Part shown: positions 1 to 8,676 of the stretch, piece by piece
How the letters are laid out: each line of letters starts with the position of its first letter
How positions within the stretch are numbered: position 1 is the stretch's first letter
Assembly: GCA_042095375.1 (NCBI GenBank)
Contig: JBELBJ010000007.1
Coordinates: 1 to 46,614, forward strand
Length of the DNA: 46,614 nt
Reading direction: 5' to 3'
From: GCA-2715645 sp042095375
GTDB lineage: Bacteria; Bacteroidota; Bacteroidia; Cytophagales; MED-G16
The notes under the pieces: model-generated
What the model was told of the DNA's origin: nothing
The model's database searches: none
The model's input: the letters and a program-made list of their open reading frames with translations, nothing else
Program-made: the position numbers and the translations under genes

Positions 1-170
1 TGGATGAATTTTTTTTAACTATTTCTTCATAATTTCTTAGTTCAAATTTATTTGATAGATCTTTATAATTTACCTCTTTTTTTATCTCTTTTTGTTTTAT
101 TAAATTTTGATTTTCAAAAATTTTAATTATTGATGTTATCTCTAATCTAAAAGTTTTATCATTACCTTTT

Positions 171-1136
171 TTGCTAATTGATGATTTGAGAAGGTTGATA
201 ATTTATATTTTTAGAAAAAAAACATTAAAATCAAGTAATAAAATATCAAGATCTAAATTTTTAAGTATATCGGCATCGCTTGCATATGGTATACCAATTA
301 CATCACTTACATATGGTATTTTATCAAATAATGTTTATGACTACAGGATTAAAAGAAGACAAATAAATTTTAAAAAATTACCTCTTGCTTTTGACGGTAT
401 TAAGGTATGCCACGTCTCTGATATTCATGTAGGGAGTCTGAGAAATAGATTAGCTGTTAGAGGAGGTATAGATATGATAACTAACGAAAAACCTGATGTT
501 ATATTTTTTACAGGAGATTTAGTAAATGATAAAGCAAAAGAGCTAATGGGCTGGGGAGATGATTTATCAAAAATTAAAGCTCCTTTAGGTGTTTTTAGTG
601 TATTAGGTAACCATGATTATGGCGAGTATACTAGTTGGGAAAATGAAATTAGTAAAACTAAAAACTTTAATGATTTGTTAACTGCTCAAAAAGAATTTGG
701 TTGGAATTTACTTAGAAATCAGAATACTAGAATTACTGTTGATGAGGAATCTATAAATATTATTGGAGTAGAAAACTGGTCAGCTTCTAGAAGATTTCAA
801 CAATATGGTAAACTTGATGTGGCTTACGAGGGACTTAATAAAAATGATTTCAAGCTGTTAATGTCTCATAATCCATCACATTGGAATGCTCATGTAACTA
901 ATAATTTTAAGGATATTGATTTAACACTTTCAGGTCATACCCATGGCCTTCAATATGGAATTGATATTGGGAAATTTAGAGTAAGTCCAGTAAGATTGGC
1001 ATACAAACAATGGGCGGATCTATATACCTCGAATAATCAATATATATACGTAAATAGGGGGTTTGGATTTATGGGGTATCCGGGGAGAGTAGGCATTTTA
1101 CCTGAAATAACTATTTTAACTTTAAAAAGATCTTAA
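171..1136 (+). CDS. Metallophosphoesterase, membrane-anchored YkuE/YaeI-like; 5' end damaged
   Basis: Calcineurin-like phosphoesterase domain with all the metal-binding motifs: DIH (residues 84-86), GDLVN (115-119), GNHD (146-149), SH (232-233) and GHTHG (255-259). Known Bacteroidota relatives are about 400 residues long, with several N-terminal membrane segments before this domain. Here only about 70 residues precede it. The first usable codon is a TTG at 171 with no ribosome-binding site, yet the same frame stays open back to 111 and reads like the family (a hydrophobic stretch before IDDLRR). The true N-terminus is therefore probably lost to a frameshift or an assembly join. Its stop overlaps the stop of the convergent CDGSH gene by 4 bases. 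The substrate is unknown; relatives act on phosphodiesters or lipid phosphates at the membrane. Confidence 0.88.
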   Translation: MLIDDLRRLIIYIFRKKTLKSSNKISRSKFLSISASLAYGIPITSLTYGILSNNVYDYRIKRRQINFKKLPLAFDGIKVCHVSDIHVGSLRNRLAVRGGIDMITNEKPDVIFFTGDLVNDKAKELMGWGDDLSKIKAPLGVFSVLGNHDYGEYTSWENEISKTKNFNDLLTAQKEFGWNLLRNQNTRITVDEESINIIGVENWSASRRFQQYGKLDVAYEGLNKNDFKLLMSHNPSHWNAHVTNNFKDIDLTLSGHTHGLQYGIDIGKFRVSPVRLAYKQWADLYTSNNQYIYVNRGFGFMGYPGRVGILPEITILTLKRS

Positions 1137-1327
1137 TTGTTATTCCATGTTGATGAGGAAATATCTATTATAACATCTCTATCAGACTCAATCTTTAGTG
1201 ATTTGTAATTAGTATTATTTTTAGAGTTATATTTTCTATGATTGTTATCACAAAAAGGCATTTTTTTACTTAAGCCACAAGTACAAATACTATATTTTAT
1301 TTTTTTTTTTAAGTTTATTTTTTTCAA
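1133..1327 (-). CDS. CDGSH iron-sulfur domain protein
   Basis: A 64-residue protein carrying the CDGSH [2Fe-2S] signature: C-x-C-x2-S-x3-P-x-C-D-x2-H can be read in the stretch CTCGLSKKMPFCDNNH. The three Cys and one His would bind the cluster. Small single-domain CDGSH proteins are common in bacteria and their exact role is not settled (electron or cluster transfer is proposed). The start is a TTG that overlaps the TGA of the upstream DUF4442 gene (TTGA), which suggests translational coupling. The 3' end overlaps the convergent metallophosphoesterase stop. The N-terminus is very Lys-rich. Confidence 0.85.
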   Translation of the reverse strand: MKKINLKKKIKYSICTCGLSKKMPFCDNNHRKYNSKNNTNYKSLKIESDRDVIIDISSSTWNNN

Positions 1328-1754
1328 TCCCTTATCTTAAATGACCAAGTAAAATAAAATTCTGACACAACAGTTCCATCTTTCATTTTACCAATTGTTT
1401 TAACTTTAGCTTCAACTCCTTTTTTTGTTTTAATAGCTTCATTTACTGCTTCAAAAATCTTTTCTCCCTCGCTACACTTAAAAGTAAGATCTCCAGTTGC
1501 TTTTTTAAAATATTTTGAATTCATTTCTGTTACTATTAAAGCTATGGATTTATTATAACCTTTTGTAGCTAAAGTAGCTAAAGTAGCAGTTGACAATTCT
1601 GCACCCATTGATTGAACAGCAAAATACATGGATTTAAAAGGATTTTTATTTTGCCATCGGTAATACCCTTTAAATGGTAAAAAAGTTATACATTCTTTTT
1701 CGGATATTTCTTTAATTTTCATTCCAGAAAACCATCCCATTGGAACGTTAAATA
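1324..1754 (-). CDS. DUF4442 / PaaI-like hotdog-fold protein, 5' end lost in gap
   Basis: The readable 143 residues match the DUF4442 branch of the hotdog-fold thioesterases. The conserved core is NKNPFKSMYFAVQSMGAELSTA, here split as NKNPFKSMYF and AVQSMGAELSTA. A putative acyl-CoA thioesterase role is known for the fold, but no substrate can be assigned. By comparison with the family only about 20 N-terminal residues should be missing in the 100-N gap. A short nucleotide repeat (two copies of GTAGCTAAA plus a partial third, 1565-1588) encodes the Ala-Thr-Leu run after the core. It is followed by the CDGSH gene with a 4-base overlap. Confidence 0.8.
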
Positions 1755-1854
1755 NNNNNNNNNNNNNNNNNNNNNNNNNNNNNNNNNNNNNNNNNNNNNN
1801 NNNNNNNNNNNNNNNNNNNNNNNNNNNNNNNNNNNNNNNNNNNNNNNNNNNNNN
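1755..1854. other. Assembly gap (100 N)
   Basis: Exactly 100 unknown bases, the usual placeholder for a scaffold gap of unknown size. It falls between the C-terminal part of the SnoaL-like lipoprotein gene and the N-terminal part of the DUF4442 gene, both on the minus strand. Open frames that appear to run across it are artefacts. Confidence 0.98.
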
Positions 1855-2243
1855 GTAGCAGACCAATTAAACCAAGTTTGTGTGATTGTCATTTCTGCAT
1901 TACCATTCATTGGAGGATATACAATTGTTTGAGCCCAAACACCTAAATCTTCAGTAGCTCCATCATCTTGAAAACTCATTGATATATTATCAAAATTTTC
2001 ATGTTGAGCAGTTATTAATGCTGAAATTTCATCAACTCCAGAAGCATTAATACTATTCATATAAATTTTTAGATCAGAAGACCATAAAGATTTAAGACCA
2101 TCTATATCATTTTTCAAATAATTTTGATAATGATCTCTAATTGCATTTGATTTTTCATCATCAAATGTTACAAATACTCCATTTTGAGTGTTTGAACAAC
2201 TTATTGCAAATATTGAAATAAGTATAAAAAGTAATATTCTCAT
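1855..2243 (-). CDS. SnoaL-like (NTF2-fold) lipoprotein, 3' end lost in gap
   Basis: The first 129 residues are readable. They begin with a lipoprotein signal (hydrophobic stretch, then AISC with the Cys at 16). The mature part resembles SnoaL/NTF2-like proteins: an alpha-helical start (NAIRDHYQNYLKNDIDGLKSLWSSDLKIYMNS, in two pieces around residue 50), then beta strands containing the aromatic pattern TQTWFNWSA just before the gap. Proteins of this type are usually about 150-175 residues, so 25-45 residues are missing. Function unknown; the fold binds small molecules or acts as a cyclase or isomerase in some families. The start is an ATG at 2243 after an AT-rich 86-base spacer. Confidence 0.62.
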
Positions 2244-2329
2244 AGTAATAATTTATTTTGTTTAATAACCCTTTAAAGATAATTTAAATTTTTTTTTAAA
2301 AGAAATTGCTAAAATAACTTTAACTATAA

Positions 2330-4036
2330 TCACCAAAAAAACGCATATAAAAATGTGGTGATCAAAAGAATTATGAATGCTGGTATATTAAATGAAGAAT
2401 CAGTTTCAAATAGCTTTTTAGAAATATTTATACTTTTAGGATCATTATTATTTCCTTCAAGGTAACTGATTAAAAATATAATTAATATTGTAGCTAAAAA
2501 TGTAATTCCCATTTGATGCATAAATGGAACATTATTTATAAATATCGGTAAATTGGACCATTCATTTGGAGCTACCTTAAAATACATTGCTACAGGTATT
2601 GAAAATAGCACACCCCATATAGCAGCATTATTTGTAGTTTTTTTCCAAAAAATACCAGTCAAAAATACTGCTAATATTCCAGGACTAACTACACCAGTAT
2701 ATTCTTGAATATAAATAAAAACTTGACCTATGTTCCCTAAATTTGGAGCAATCCACATTGCAATAGCTAAAGAAATTAAGACGGTGATTCTTCCTACATT
2801 TACTAAAGTTTTATCTCCAGCTTCTGTATTAATAATTGCTTTATAAATATCCATTGTAAATATGGTGGATGTTGAATTTAACATTGATGCTAAAGATGAA
2901 ACGATTGCAGCTGCTAAAGCAGCAAGAATAAGACCTTTTACTCCAGTTGGTATATAATTATTTATTAACCAAGGTGCTGCATTATCATTTAGAATTGATC
3001 CATCTGTTGAAATAAATCCATTTGGTAAATTTTCAATAATGATAGAATTAGTTTCCTTATCCATGTTAATTACATAAGCTATAATGCCAGGTAATACAAC
3101 AAAAATGGGAATAATTAACTTTAGAAATGCAGCAAATGCTATACCTTTTTGTGCTTCTCTTAAACTTTTTGCAGCTAGAGTTCTTTGTATAATATACTGA
3201 TTAAATCCCCAATAATATGCATTTGCAATCCACATTCCTCCAATTAAAACAGCTATTCCTGGCAAATCAAACCATGCATCTTTATAAATAATTTCTCCAT
3301 TGATTATTTTATCTGGTATCATTATTTCACCTTTTGATAATATCATGGAAAATCTTTCAGGGACAGCATTATAAACATAGATTAATCCATCGATTATATC
3401 ACCACTTGGTGTTACATAGGTTAATGCAATTAAAGTCATTAAAATACCCCCAAAAATTAAAATAATTACTTGAACAACATCTGTCCATGCTACAGCGGCA
3501 AGTCCTCCCCATAAAGAATAAGATAATGCAAATGCTCCAAGTAAAAGTATGCTATTGCTTAACATACTACCATCTCCTGATCCAAAAATGGTATCCATTG
3601 CTTTACCTCCTAAATAAAGAACAGTTGTAAGATTAACAAATACAAAGAGTGCTATCCAAAATATAGCTAAAATTGTTTTTAAATTTTTGCTATATCTTTT
3701 TTCAATAAATTCAGGTATAGTAAATATTTTTTTTTCTATATAGACTGGAAGTAAATATTTTCCAACTAATAAAAGGGTTATTGCTGCCATCCATTCATAA
3801 CTAGCAATAGCCAATCCCAAAGCAAAACCTGATCCAGACATGCCAATAAATTGTTCTGCTGAAATATTAGCAGCAATTAATGATGCACCAATTGTCCACC
3901 ATGGTAATGATTTTCCAGCTAAAAAGTAATCTTCTGCAGTTTTTTGCTTACCTTTTTTATCTCTTGAAACATAAAGTCCAATTGAGAGTATTAATAAGCA
4001 GTAAGAAACAAATACAATTAAATCAATATTTTCCAA
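2330..4036 (-). CDS. sglT: Sodium/sugar symporter of the SLC5 family (vSGLT-like)
   Basis: A 568-residue inner-membrane protein with about 14 hydrophobic segments, close to the 543 residues of Vibrio SGLT. The known sugar-contact residues of vSGLT can be matched: N57, Q62 and E81 in the segment ANISAEQFIGMSGSG and SYEW (vSGLT N64, Q69, E88), the NAYYWGFNQYIIQR segment (N260/Y263 region) and YIQEYTGVVSPG (Q428 region). The Na2-site helix reads VSSLASMLNSTSTIF, also as in vSGLT. It should import glucose, galactose or a similar sugar with Na+. It is divergent from the sorbosone-dehydrogenase-like lipoprotein gene across 112 bases, which suggests a shared role in sugar use. Confidence 0.93.
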   Translation of the reverse strand: MENIDLIVFVSYCLLILSIGLYVSRDKKGKQKTAEDYFLAGKSLPWWTIGASLIAANISAEQFIGMSGSGFALGLAIASYEWMAAITLLLVGKYLLPVYIEKKIFTIPEFIEKRYSKNLKTILAIFWIALFVFVNLTTVLYLGGKAMDTIFGSGDGSMLSNSILLLGAFALSYSLWGGLAAVAWTDVVQVIILIFGGILMTLIALTYVTPSGDIIDGLIYVYNAVPERFSMILSKGEIMIPDKIINGEIIYKDAWFDLPGIAVLIGGMWIANAYYWGFNQYIIQRTLAAKSLREAQKGIAFAAFLKLIIPIFVVLPGIIAYVINMDKETNSIIIENLPNGFISTDGSILNDNAAPWLINNYIPTGVKGLILAALAAAIVSSLASMLNSTSTIFTMDIYKAIINTEAGDKTLVNVGRITVLISLAIAMWIAPNLGNIGQVFIYIQEYTGVVSPGILAVFLTGIFWKKTTNNAAIWGVLFSIPVAMYFKVAPNEWSNLPIFINNVPFMHQMGITFLATILIIFLISYLEGNNNDPKSINISKKLFETDSSFNIPAFIILLITTFLYAFFW

Positions 4037-4121
4037 GACGAAAATCTATATTTTTTTTAAAAGTATTAATATTTTGTTAAAAGATGAAAATAACTTTACT
4101 TATTATAGTATTTAATTAATT

Positions 4122-4129
4122 TATATTTG
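4122..4129 (+). promoter_or_regulatory. Possible -7 element (TATATTTG) for the 4149 gene
   Basis: TATATTTG matches the Bacteroidota -7 consensus TAnnTTTG and lies 19 bases before the ATG at 4149. No clear TTG is seen at the expected -33 distance, and such 8-mers arise by chance in DNA this AT-rich, so support is weak. Confidence 0.35.
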
Positions 4130-4148
4130 TTATTAAAATTTATTTGTC

Positions 4149-5306
4149 ATGAAAAAAAAATTCCTATTTACAATTTTATTTTTTTTAACCTTCTTTTCAT
4201 GTGACTCAAAAGCAAAAGAAGAAAGTAAATTAAAAAACTCTTTAAAATCTGAAGAGCTTTATAAATTGCTTGAAAATATTCAATTACCTGAAGGTTTTAA
4301 AATTGAAATTTATGCTGATAATATTTCTAATGCAAGATCAATGGATATAAGTCCTTCCGGTACTATCTTTATTGGAAATCGACACGATGATAATGTATTT
4401 GCAATAAGAGACGAGAATGGAGATAATAAAGCTGAAAAAAAGTGGCTTATAACAAATAAATTAAAAAATATGCCGAATGGGGTTGCTTTTCACAAAGGAG
4501 ACTTATATGTAGCTGAAGTTGATAAATTATGGGTTTTTAAAAACATTGAAGATAATTTAGATAATCCTGGTGAACCAGTTTTAATATATGATGATTACCC
4601 GAAAGATAAACATCATGGATGGAAATATATTGCATTTGGTCCAGATGGTAAACTATATGTTCCAGTTGGTGCACCATGTAATATATGTGAGAGCAAAAAT
4701 AAAATGTATGCATCAATAACAAGGATGAATCCTGATGGCTCCAATAGAGAAATTTTTGCTCATGGAGTTAGAAATACTGTAGGATTTACCTGGAATCCGA
4801 GTAATGATGAAATGTGGTTTACGGATAATGGAAGAGATATGCTTGGTGATAACATTCCTCCTTGTGAATTAAATAGAGTAACAAAACCTGGTCAAAATTT
4901 TGGATATCCATATTGCCATGGGGATGATATTGGGGATCCTGAATTTGGTGGAAAATATCCATGCTCAGATTTTGTTCCTCCGGCTAGGAACTTAGGTCCG
5001 CATGTGGCTCCTCTAGGTTTAAAATTTTATAATGGTAATATGTTTCCTAATGAATACTTAGGTGATGTTTTTATTGCTGAACATGGTTCATGGAATAGAT
5101 CAAAAAAAATAGGATATAGAATAACTAGAGTAAAAATTGAAGAAAACAAAGCTATTAGTTATGAGCCATTCATTTATGGATGGCTAGATGATGATGAACA
5201 AGAAGCGTGGGGGAGACCTGTTGATATTTTGATCTTAGATGATGGTTCTATGTTAATTTCAGATGATAAGGCAGATGTAATCTATAGAGTTAGTTATAAA
5301 GGCTAA
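4149..5306 (+). CDS. L-sorbosone dehydrogenase-like / PQQ-type sugar dehydrogenase lipoprotein
   Basis: A 385-residue exported lipoprotein (signal peptide ending FFSC, Cys 18) with a six-bladed beta-propeller of the soluble glucose/sorbosone dehydrogenase type. Visible blade motifs include LPEGFKIEIYADNISNARSM near residue 47, PNGVAF, HHGWKYIAFGPDGKLYVPVG, FTWNPSNDEMWFTDNGRD and FGYPYCHGDD. A CNIC pair follows the third blade. Family members oxidise aldoses or sorbosone in the periplasm with PQQ, but many Bacteroidota homologues have no proven cofactor or substrate. No PQQ synthesis genes are in the window. It is divergent from sglT, in line with sugar metabolism. Its TAA overlaps the murB stop by 4 bases. 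Confidence 0.82.
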   Translation: MKKKFLFTILFFLTFFSCDSKAKEESKLKNSLKSEELYKLLENIQLPEGFKIEIYADNISNARSMDISPSGTIFIGNRHDDNVFAIRDENGDNKAEKKWLITNKLKNMPNGVAFHKGDLYVAEVDKLWVFKNIEDNLDNPGEPVLIYDDYPKDKHHGWKYIAFGPDGKLYVPVGAPCNICESKNKMYASITRMNPDGSNREIFAHGVRNTVGFTWNPSNDEMWFTDNGRDMLGDNIPPCELNRVTKPGQNFGYPYCHGDDIGDPEFGGKYPCSDFVPPARNLGPHVAPLGLKFYNGNMFPNEYLGDVFIAEHGSWNRSKKIGYRITRVKIEENKAISYEPFIYGWLDDDEQEAWGRPVDILILDDGSMLISDDKADVIYRVSYKG

Positions 5307-6313
5307 AAAACATTAACTTCTTTTTCAAGAATAAGATTAAACTTTTCATTTACGCTATTTTTTATTTTCTCTGAAAGTTTAAATATTATTTTTCCATTGT
5401 CAGATCCATAATTTACTAATACAAGTGCATGATTTTTATATACTCCTATATTATCTTTTTTATAACCTTTCCAACCACATTTTTCAATTAACCAAGCTGC
5501 TGATATTTTCATTCCATTAGAATTTTTAAACCCTACAATATCAGGATATTTATTTTTTAAATTATTAAAAAAATAAATATCTACTAGTGGATTCTTAAAA
5601 AAACTCCCACAATTTCCTAATTTTTTCGGGTCAGGTAATTTAGACTCTCTAATTTCTATAATTTTTTTCCTTACGTTATCTATCGTTATTTCATTAGATT
5701 TTTTATTTCTAAAATATTCCTTAACCTCATTGTATGAAAGGTTTAATTTTTTACTTTTTGATAGCTTAATTGTAACGTGAGTAATAAAAAAAATATTTTT
5801 CAATTTTCCTTTAAAAATACTATTTCTATATGAAAAATCACATAACTTATTTTTATATACATGGCTTTTTCCGTTCGATAAATTTATTCCTGATACTTCA
5901 TAAATGTAATCTTTAATTTCAGTTCCATAAGCACCAATATTTTGGATCGGTGCGGCACCTACTGATCCTGGTATCAAAGATAAATTTTCAATTCCATACC
6001 ACTTATTTTTTACACAAAACTCCACAGATCTATCCCAATTCTCCCCAGCACCAAATTTTATATATATGTATTTTTTTGTTTCTTTTATTATCTCTTTCCC
6101 AAGAATGTTGTTATATAATATTGAACCATTAAAATTTTTTGTAAATAAGATGTTTGATCCACCACCTAAAATAATTATTTTTTCATTTTTAGAAATTAAC
6201 CTTCTTACTTTAATCATTTCTTCTTTTGATTGAATTCTATAAAATTTTTTGATTTTATGATCAACCTTAAAAGAATTGTATTTTTTTATAGAAATATTTT
6301 TTTTAAATATCAT
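5303..6313 (-). CDS. murB: UDP-N-acetylenolpyruvoylglucosamine reductase MurB
   Basis: MurB reduces UDP-GlcNAc-enolpyruvate to UDP-MurNAc with NADPH and FAD in peptidoglycan synthesis (cytoplasm). The 336-residue length fits type I MurB. FAD-binding motifs GGGSN (50-54) and SLIPGSVGAAPIQNIGAYG (112-130) are clear. Catalytic residues are present: R163 in YRNSIF, the proton-donor S237 in NCGSFFKNP, and E332 in the C-terminal EKEVNVF. It is followed upstream, 5 bases away, by the YebC-family gene in the same direction. The 3' end overlaps the convergent sugar-dehydrogenase-like gene by 4 bases. Confidence 0.97.
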   Translation of the reverse strand: MIFKKNISIKKYNSFKVDHKIKKFYRIQSKEEMIKVRRLISKNEKIIILGGGSNILFTKNFNGSILYNNILGKEIIKETKKYIYIKFGAGENWDRSVEFCVKNKWYGIENLSLIPGSVGAAPIQNIGAYGTEIKDYIYEVSGINLSNGKSHVYKNKLCDFSYRNSIFKGKLKNIFFITHVTIKLSKSKKLNLSYNEVKEYFRNKKSNEITIDNVRKKIIEIRESKLPDPKKLGNCGSFFKNPLVDIYFFNNLKNKYPDIVGFKNSNGMKISAAWLIEKCGWKGYKKDNIGVYKNHALVLVNYGSDNGKIIFKLSEKIKNSVNEKFNLILEKEVNVF

Positions 6314-6318
6314 TTTAT

Positions 6319-7029
6319 TTATAAAATATTTGTAAATACATTTTGAACATCATCATCATCATCTATTTTATCAAGCATTTTTTCGATATCAATTATTTGT
6401 CCTTCATTATAATTAATTGGATTATTTGCTATTCTTCTAACTTCTGATTTGTTAACATTTAAATTATTTTTCACAATTCCTTTGTTTAGTAATCCAAAGT
6501 TCTTAAAATCTCCATATATAATTATATCATCTTTATCACTAATTATTTCTTCTAAACCAAAATCAATTAAATTAAGCTCTAATTGTTCTAAATTTATTTC
6601 AATTGATTTTTTAATATTAAAAACAGATTTTCTTTCAAACATATATTCTAAAGATCCTGGTGGTACTAGCGAACCTTCAGATTTATTAAAATATGATTTA
6701 ATATTTGCTGTAGTCCTTGTTGTATTATCAGTTGCACATTCTATAATAACAAGAACCCCATGTGGACCCTTTCCTTCATAAGTAATTTCTTCAAAATCTT
6801 CAAAATCTTTGTTATTAGCCCTTTTTATTGCAGAGTTAATATTTTCTTTTGGCATATTTTGGGATTTTGCATTTTGAATTGCAGCTCTAAGTTTTGAATT
6901 CATTTCTGGATCTGATCCACCTTCTTTAACAGCTACAGTTATAGCTTTTGATAGTTTTGGAAAAATTTTAGACATTTTATCCCATCTTTTTTCTTTTGCG
7001 GCTCTTCTGTATTCAAATGCTCTTCCCAT
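6319..7029 (-). CDS. YebC/PmpR-family regulatory protein (TACO1 family)
   Basis: A 236-residue protein with the full family layout. The N-terminus is MGRAFEYRRAAKEKRWDKMS, followed by the acid and Lys-rich first domain with AVKEGGSDPEMNSKLR. The mid section reads NMPKENINSAIKRA, then YEGKGPHGVLVIIECATDN and the SEGSLVPPGSLEYMFERK loop. Family members were described as DNA-binding regulators and, more recently, as factors that help ribosomes through proline runs. Which applies here is not visible. It lies just upstream of murB on the same strand and is divergent from guaA across a 114-base spacer. Confidence 0.95.
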   Translation of the reverse strand: MGRAFEYRRAAKEKRWDKMSKIFPKLSKAITVAVKEGGSDPEMNSKLRAAIQNAKSQNMPKENINSAIKRANNKDFEDFEEITYEGKGPHGVLVIIECATDNTTRTTANIKSYFNKSEGSLVPPGSLEYMFERKSVFNIKKSIEINLEQLELNLIDFGLEEIISDKDDIIIYGDFKNFGLLNKGIVKNNLNVNKSEVRRIANNPINYNEGQIIDIEKMLDKIDDDDDVQNVFTNIL

Positions 7030-7143
7030 AATTAAATTTAGATTTTATATAATTATTTGATAGATTTTTATTTATAAGATATAATTAAAATATAAATTTC
7101 ACATATAATTCGTATAATTTTATGATGAAGTTTAATTTTGCTA

Positions 7144-8667
7144 ATGGAAGAAAAAATTTTAATAATTGATTTTGGATCTCAATATACACAACTAATCGCT
7201 AGGAGGATTAGGGAAATTAATGTTTATTGTGAAATACATCCTTTCAATGCATTTCCAAAAGTAGATAATAAAATAAAAGGAATTATTCTTTCAGGAAGCC
7301 CATACTCTGTAAATGATAATGATTCGCCAAATTTTGATTTCCTAAAATTTTCGGACATTCCTATTCTTGGGATTTGTTATGGAGCTCAATTAATTGCAAA
7401 AAAATTTAAATGTAAAATTTCTCAATCTAATTCCAGAGAATATGGAAGAGCCAAAATAAACTTTATAAAAAAAAGTAAAATTTTAAATAATATTAAATTA
7501 GATTCAATTGTATGGATGAGTCATGGAGATAGTATTACAGATGTTTCAAGCGATATAGAAATTATTTCAAGCACCAATGATGTTAATGTAGCTGCTTATA
7601 AAGTAAAAAAAAATAAAATATATGGCTTACAATTTCATCCTGAAGTTACTCACACTGTTAATGGATCTAAAATCTTAAAAAATTTTACTTTTAGTATCTG
7701 TGGATGTAAAGGAAATTGGACTTCTAAGAAATTTATTAATACATCTATTCTTGAAATAAAAAATAAACTTAAAAATGATAAGGTGATATTGGGTTTATCT
7801 GGTGGGGTTGACTCATCAGTTGCTGCTTTTTTAATAAATAGTGCTGTAGGTGATAATCTAGTTTGCGTATTTGTTGATAATGGTTTGCTAAGAAAGAATG
7901 AATATGAAAATGTTTTAAGATCATATAAAAATTTAGGTTTAAATGTGATAGGAGTTAATGCGAAAAATAAATTCTACTCTTCATTAAAAGGTAAAAGTGA
8001 TCCTGAGGAGAAAAGAAAGGCTATAGGTAAAACTTTTATTGACATTTTTGAACAAGAGTCAAAAAAAATTAAAAATGCAAAATGGCTGGCTCAAGGAACT
8101 ATTTATCCGGATATAATTGAATCAGTATCTGTTAAAGGTCCTTCTGCTACTATTAAATCACATCATAACGTTGGAGGATTACCAAAGAAAATGAACTTAA
8201 AGATTATAGAACCTTTAAATACATTATTTAAAGATGAGGTTAGAAAAATCGGTATTTCTTTAAATATTCCAAAAAAAATATTGAACAGGCATCCTTTTCC
8301 AGGTCCAGGTTTAGCTATAAGAATTTTAGGGGAAGTGACAGAAAAAAGAATTAGTATTCTTCAAGAGGCTGATCATATTTTTATTTCTTCATTACTAAAG
8401 GAAAATCTTTATAATAATATTTGGCAAGCTGGTGTCGTATTTTTACCCATTAAGTCTGTTGGAGTCATGGGTGATGAAAGAACCTATGAGAATGTTGTAG
8501 TTTTAAGAGCAGTAAATAGTTTGGATGGTATGACTGCAGATTGGTCAAAATTATCTTCAGAGTTTTTGTCAAAGGTATCTAATGAAATAATTAATAAAGT
8601 AAGAGGTGTAAATCGGGTTGTTTTCGATATTTCATCAAAACCTCCTGCAACAATAGAATGGGAATAA
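7144..8667 (+). CDS. guaA: GMP synthase (glutamine-hydrolysing)
   Basis: Converts XMP to GMP with ATP and glutamine-derived ammonia (cytoplasm). The N-terminal class I glutamine amidotransferase domain has nucleophile C78 in GICYGAQ and the H165/E167 pair in QFHPEVTH. The ATP-pyrophosphatase P-loop SGGVDSS lies at 219-225, and the C-terminal dimerisation domain ends in the conserved KPPATIEWE. The ATG at 7144 gives the normal N-terminus (MEEKILIIDFGSQYTQ); a TTG two codons upstream is possible but less likely. 507 residues, close to the usual 510-525. The TPR/periplasmic-binding protein gene follows 9 bases later, a neighbour often seen after guaA in Bacteroidota. Confidence 0.97.
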   Translation: MEEKILIIDFGSQYTQLIARRIREINVYCEIHPFNAFPKVDNKIKGIILSGSPYSVNDNDSPNFDFLKFSDIPILGICYGAQLIAKKFKCKISQSNSREYGRAKINFIKKSKILNNIKLDSIVWMSHGDSITDVSSDIEIISSTNDVNVAAYKVKKNKIYGLQFHPEVTHTVNGSKILKNFTFSICGCKGNWTSKKFINTSILEIKNKLKNDKVILGLSGGVDSSVAAFLINSAVGDNLVCVFVDNGLLRKNEYENVLRSYKNLGLNVIGVNAKNKFYSSLKGKSDPEEKRKAIGKTFIDIFEQESKKIKNAKWLAQGTIYPDIIESVSVKGPSATIKSHHNVGGLPKKMNLKIIEPLNTLFKDEVRKIGISLNIPKKILNRHPFPGPGLAIRILGEVTEKRISILQEADHIFISSLLKENLYNNIWQAGVVFLPIKSVGVMGDERTYENVVVLRAVNSLDGMTADWSKLSSEFLSKVSNEIINKVRGVNRVVFDISSKPPATIEWE

Positions 8668-8676
8668 CTTATTATT

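Noticed and set aside
1..195. Minus-strand open frame, Lys/Glu-rich, vaguely like the end of an LPS-assembly (LptE-like) protein
   Set aside because: Too short, with no start and no certain family motif; the reverse strand of membrane-protein DNA also gives Lys-rich frames. Kept only as an alternative in the finding on the broken 5' end.
1719..2243. Single 174-residue frame running through the 100-N gap
   Set aside because: The part after the gap is out of frame with the true DUF4442 gene; the frame exists only because the Ns contain no stops.
6449..6781. 110-residue open frame antisense to the YebC-family gene
   Set aside because: The YebC frame is strongly supported by family motifs across the whole region; the antisense frame shows none.
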